13,803 bases of DNA from JBFWUM01 sp050247255 (GTDB lineage Bacteria; Acidobacteriota; Vicinamibacteria; Vicinamibacterales; UBA2999), in assembly GCA_050247255.1 (NCBI GenBank), contig JBFWUM010000074.1, positions 1-13,803 of the forward strand. Reading direction: 5' to 3'. The position numbers were made by a program, and so were the translations under genes. Shown here in pieces: positions 12,372-13,803 of this stretch. The notes beneath the pieces are model-generated. The model made no database searches, was not told the origin of the DNA, and saw nothing but the letters and a program-made list of their open reading frames with translations. Positions within the stretch are counted from its first letter, which is position 1, and each line of letters starts with the position of its first letter.

Positions 12372-12927
12372 GGACTCGTTTCCGGCGGAGTCGTTCCAGG
12401 CGGAGTCGTTCCAGCCCTGGCAGTTCTTCACGCTGACCGGTCTGGCCGGCGCCACCGCGCTCGTGTTCCTGGCCGTCTTCGTCTGGCACGTCGACCGCCC
12501 GGCCGCGATTCTGCTGAGCCTGGCCGTGGGCGCGGCCGCGTACGCGGGGTACGCGGCGTGGCGGACCGCGGCGCCGCTCTCCGGTGACGAGGGCGACGCG
12601 ACGCCAATTTCGGTGGCCGGGCGCGCGCGGGCGGCGCTCGAGCGCGAGAAGCTGCTGACGCTGCGCGCGATCAAGGACCTGGATTTCGACAAGGCGATGA
12701 GGAAGGTCTCCGACCAGGACCACGCGGAGATGACGGCTCGGCTGCGCGCGCGCGCGGCGGGGCTCATCCGCCAGCTCGACTCGACGGCGAGCTACCGGGA
12801 CACGATCGATCGCGAGGTGGCCCGCCGCCAGGTGGCAGTGGCGCCCTGTGTGGCCTGCGGCACGGGGAACGACGCCGACGCGAAGTTCTGCAAGTCGTGC
12901 GGCGCGGCGCTGGCGGGGCGGGCATGA
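12349..12927 (+). CDS. CcmI-like membrane protein with C-terminal zinc ribbon
   Basis: A 192-residue protein with two N-terminal membrane helices (26-46 and 52-71), a charged helical segment (LEREKLLTLRAIKDLDFDKA, about 93-112, then KVSDQDHAEM) and a C-terminal zinc ribbon, CxxC-x10-CxxC, at Cys167/170/181/184. The 'E+E+...LRAIK+L+FD...+VSDQD' helix resembles the cytoplasmic part of CcmI-type proteins found with ccmF/ccmH, so a role in holding apocytochrome or the ligation complex is plausible; the zinc ribbon is not part of classical CcmI. The gene starts 23 bases before the ccmF-ccmH stop (ATG 12349) and its TGA overlaps the ATG of the next gene, which implies translational coupling. Residues 8-22 are a threefold repeat, (K/A)(D/E)SF(P/Q). 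Confidence 0.75.
   Translation: MSSETSTKDSFPAESFQAESFQPWQFFTLTGLAGATALVFLAVFVWHVDRPAAILLSLAVGAAAYAGYAAWRTAAPLSGDEGDATPISVAGRARAALEREKLLTLRAIKDLDFDKAMRKVSDQDHAEMTARLRARAAGLIRQLDSTASYRDTIDREVARRQVAVAPCVACGTGNDADAKFCKSCGAALAGRA
12385..12414 (+). repeat. 15-bp tandem repeat at the start of the zinc-ribbon gene
   Basis: GCGGAGTCGTTCCAG occurs twice in perfect tandem (12385-12399, 12400-12414), preceded by a degenerate copy (12370-12384, 10 of 15 bases matching). The unit is in frame and encodes AESFQ. It begins right at the stop codon of the upstream gene. Confidence 0.8.
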
Positions 12928-13803
12928 CGCGCCTCGTCGTTGCGGCGCTGCTGGCGCTTGGGGCGCTTCCCTCGACAAGCTCGGGACAGATCAACATGCC
13001 GGACCCGTCGATGATCCACGGGCGGGCGCTGCCGGCCCCGGAACTGCCGGACGGCACGGTGTCGGTCCGGACCGTCCGGGAGACCGTCGGCAACAACATC
13101 ACCGGGCAGGCCGTGACGGTGACAGCGGGCTCCGCGACGAAGACCGGCACGACGGACGAGCAGGGTCGCGCGATGTTCACGGGGCTCCCGGCCGGCGCCA
13201 CGGCGACGGCGCGGGCCGAGGTGAGCGGCGAGGCGCTCGAGTCGCTGCCGTTCGAGGTGCCCGCGTCGGGCGGCATCCGCATCATCCTCGTGGCCGGCAT
13301 CAAGGAAGCGGCCGAGCGCCGGGCGAAGGAGCAGGCGGCCGAAGCCGCGGCGCCGCCCATCAAGGGCACGGTCGTCTTCGGCGGCGACTCGCGCGTGCTG
13401 ATCGAGTTCCGCGACGACGAACTGCGGGTGTTCTACATCCTCGAGATCGTCAACACCGCCCGGGCGCGCGTGGACATCGGCGGGCCGCTCATCATCGACC
13501 TGCCGGAGGACGCGGAGCAGGCCACGATCCTGGAGGGCTCGACGCGCGCCGCGTCGGTCAACGGCACGCGTGTCCGCGTGGCCGGCCCGTTCGCCCCCGG
13601 GTCGACGCCGCTGCAGATTGCCTTCGGGCTGCCGTCCACGAGCGCCACGCGCACCATCACGCAGACCTGGCCGGTCCGGCTGGAGCAGGTGATGACCATG
13701 GTGCAGAAGGTGCCGAACCTGCAGGTCAGCTCGCCGCAGATCGTCGAGAGCGACGAGGCGCGGGCCGGCAACGGCACGCCGTTCATCCTCGGAGGCGGCC
13801 CGG
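12924..13803 (+). CDS. secreted Ig/CNA-B-like protein in the ccm cluster (partial)
   Basis: The reading frame is open from ATG 12924 to the window end (293 codons), so the 3' end is missing. The ATG overlaps the previous stop as ATGA; a G-rich stretch (GGCGGGGCGGG) precedes it but no classical Shine-Dalgarno. The N-terminus MTRLVVAALLALGALPSTSSG is a signal peptide. Residues about 45-115 form a beta-rich domain like CNA-B/carboxypeptidase-regulatory domains (VSVRTVRETVGNNITGQAVT ... TTDEQGRAMFTGLPAGATAT). After a Glu/Ala-rich linker (AAERRAKEQAAEAAAPP) a second beta-rich domain begins (VVFGGDSRVLIEFRDDELRV, then a VNTARARVDIGGPL ... LPEDAEQATILEGS stretch), like periplasmic carbohydrate-binding or Ig-like modules. 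I do not recognise a specific function. Its place directly after the ccm genes suggests a periplasmic partner of cytochrome maturation or export. Confidence 0.8.
   Translation, partial: MTRLVVAALLALGALPSTSSGQINMPDPSMIHGRALPAPELPDGTVSVRTVRETVGNNITGQAVTVTAGSATKTGTTDEQGRAMFTGLPAGATATARAEVSGEALESLPFEVPASGGIRIILVAGIKEAAERRAKEQAAEAAAPPIKGTVVFGGDSRVLIEFRDDELRVFYILEIVNTARARVDIGGPLIIDLPEDAEQATILEGSTRAASVNGTRVRVAGPFAPGSTPLQIAFGLPSTSATRTITQTWPVRLEQVMTMVQKVPNLQVSSPQIVESDEARAGNGTPFILGGGP

Noticed and set aside
9891..12767. A 958-codon minus-strand frame opposite ccmF-ccmH
   Set aside because: It is an antisense shadow caused by GC-biased third positions; the opposite strand encodes unmistakable CcmF and CcmH motifs.
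12764..13369. A 201-codon minus-strand frame at the right end
   Set aside because: It opposes the plus-strand frame 12924-13803, which has a signal peptide, a coupled start and coherent domains.
1..13803. tRNA, rRNA, CRISPR arrays, insertion sequences or attachment sites
   Set aside because: No cloverleaf-like segment, regularly spaced repeat, transposase or terminal inverted repeat was recognised on reading both strands; this was by eye, not by a covariance-model search.

Overview
The window is about 13.8 kb of very GC-rich bacterial DNA with tightly packed genes on both strands. Its content points to a Gram-negative chromosome: an outer-membrane barrel end, a soluble PQQ dehydrogenase, a System I cytochrome c maturation block, recA and a Maf protein. 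The overall style suggests Acidobacteriota, perhaps class Vicinamibacteria. That placement is an inference from gene content and composition and was not tested.

Layout. (1) 1-197 holds the end of an outer-membrane beta-barrel protein. (2) 298-1195 is a small envelope/stress islet: a CsbD-family protein and an OB-fold lipoprotein on the minus strand, then a divergent Lmo0937-type mini membrane protein that carries a one-base frameshift. (3) 1215-3792 holds the most unusual pair. A 698-residue secreted protein joins a PA2778-type C39 cysteine peptidase, TPR-like helices, a POTRA-like segment and an Omp85-like barrel. It is followed by a small PA2779-like protein with a signal peptide and a C-terminal membrane tail. 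(4) A perfect 12-bp hairpin separates this pair from recA (minus), which has a clean sigma-70 promoter. (5) A 384-bp divergent spacer leads to a PQQ-dependent dehydrogenase (5263-7209), which ends at a hairpin shared with a convergent thiolase (7260-8441, minus). (6) A DciA-like DUF721 gene (minus) and maf (plus) diverge with only 23 bp between their start codons; that gap holds a near-palindromic -10 element. (7) maf overlaps ccmE by ATGA. After ccmE come a CcmF-CcmH fusion, a CcmI-like zinc-ribbon membrane protein, and a secreted Ig/CNA-B-like protein that runs off the window end. The last three genes overlap or abut, so they look like one operon.

How the parts fit. The Ccm genes would serve heme delivery (CcmE) and heme ligation with apocytochrome reduction (CcmF/CcmH). 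CcmE has a CxxxY heme site instead of HxxxY, and the CcmH part has a five-cysteine cluster, so this is a non-canonical System I; ccmA, B, C, D and G are not in view. The C39-barrel fusion plus its small partner gene is the best candidate for an undescribed system: a predicted outer-membrane protein carrying its own periplasmic protease, beside a small protein with a Gly-Gly just before its membrane tail.
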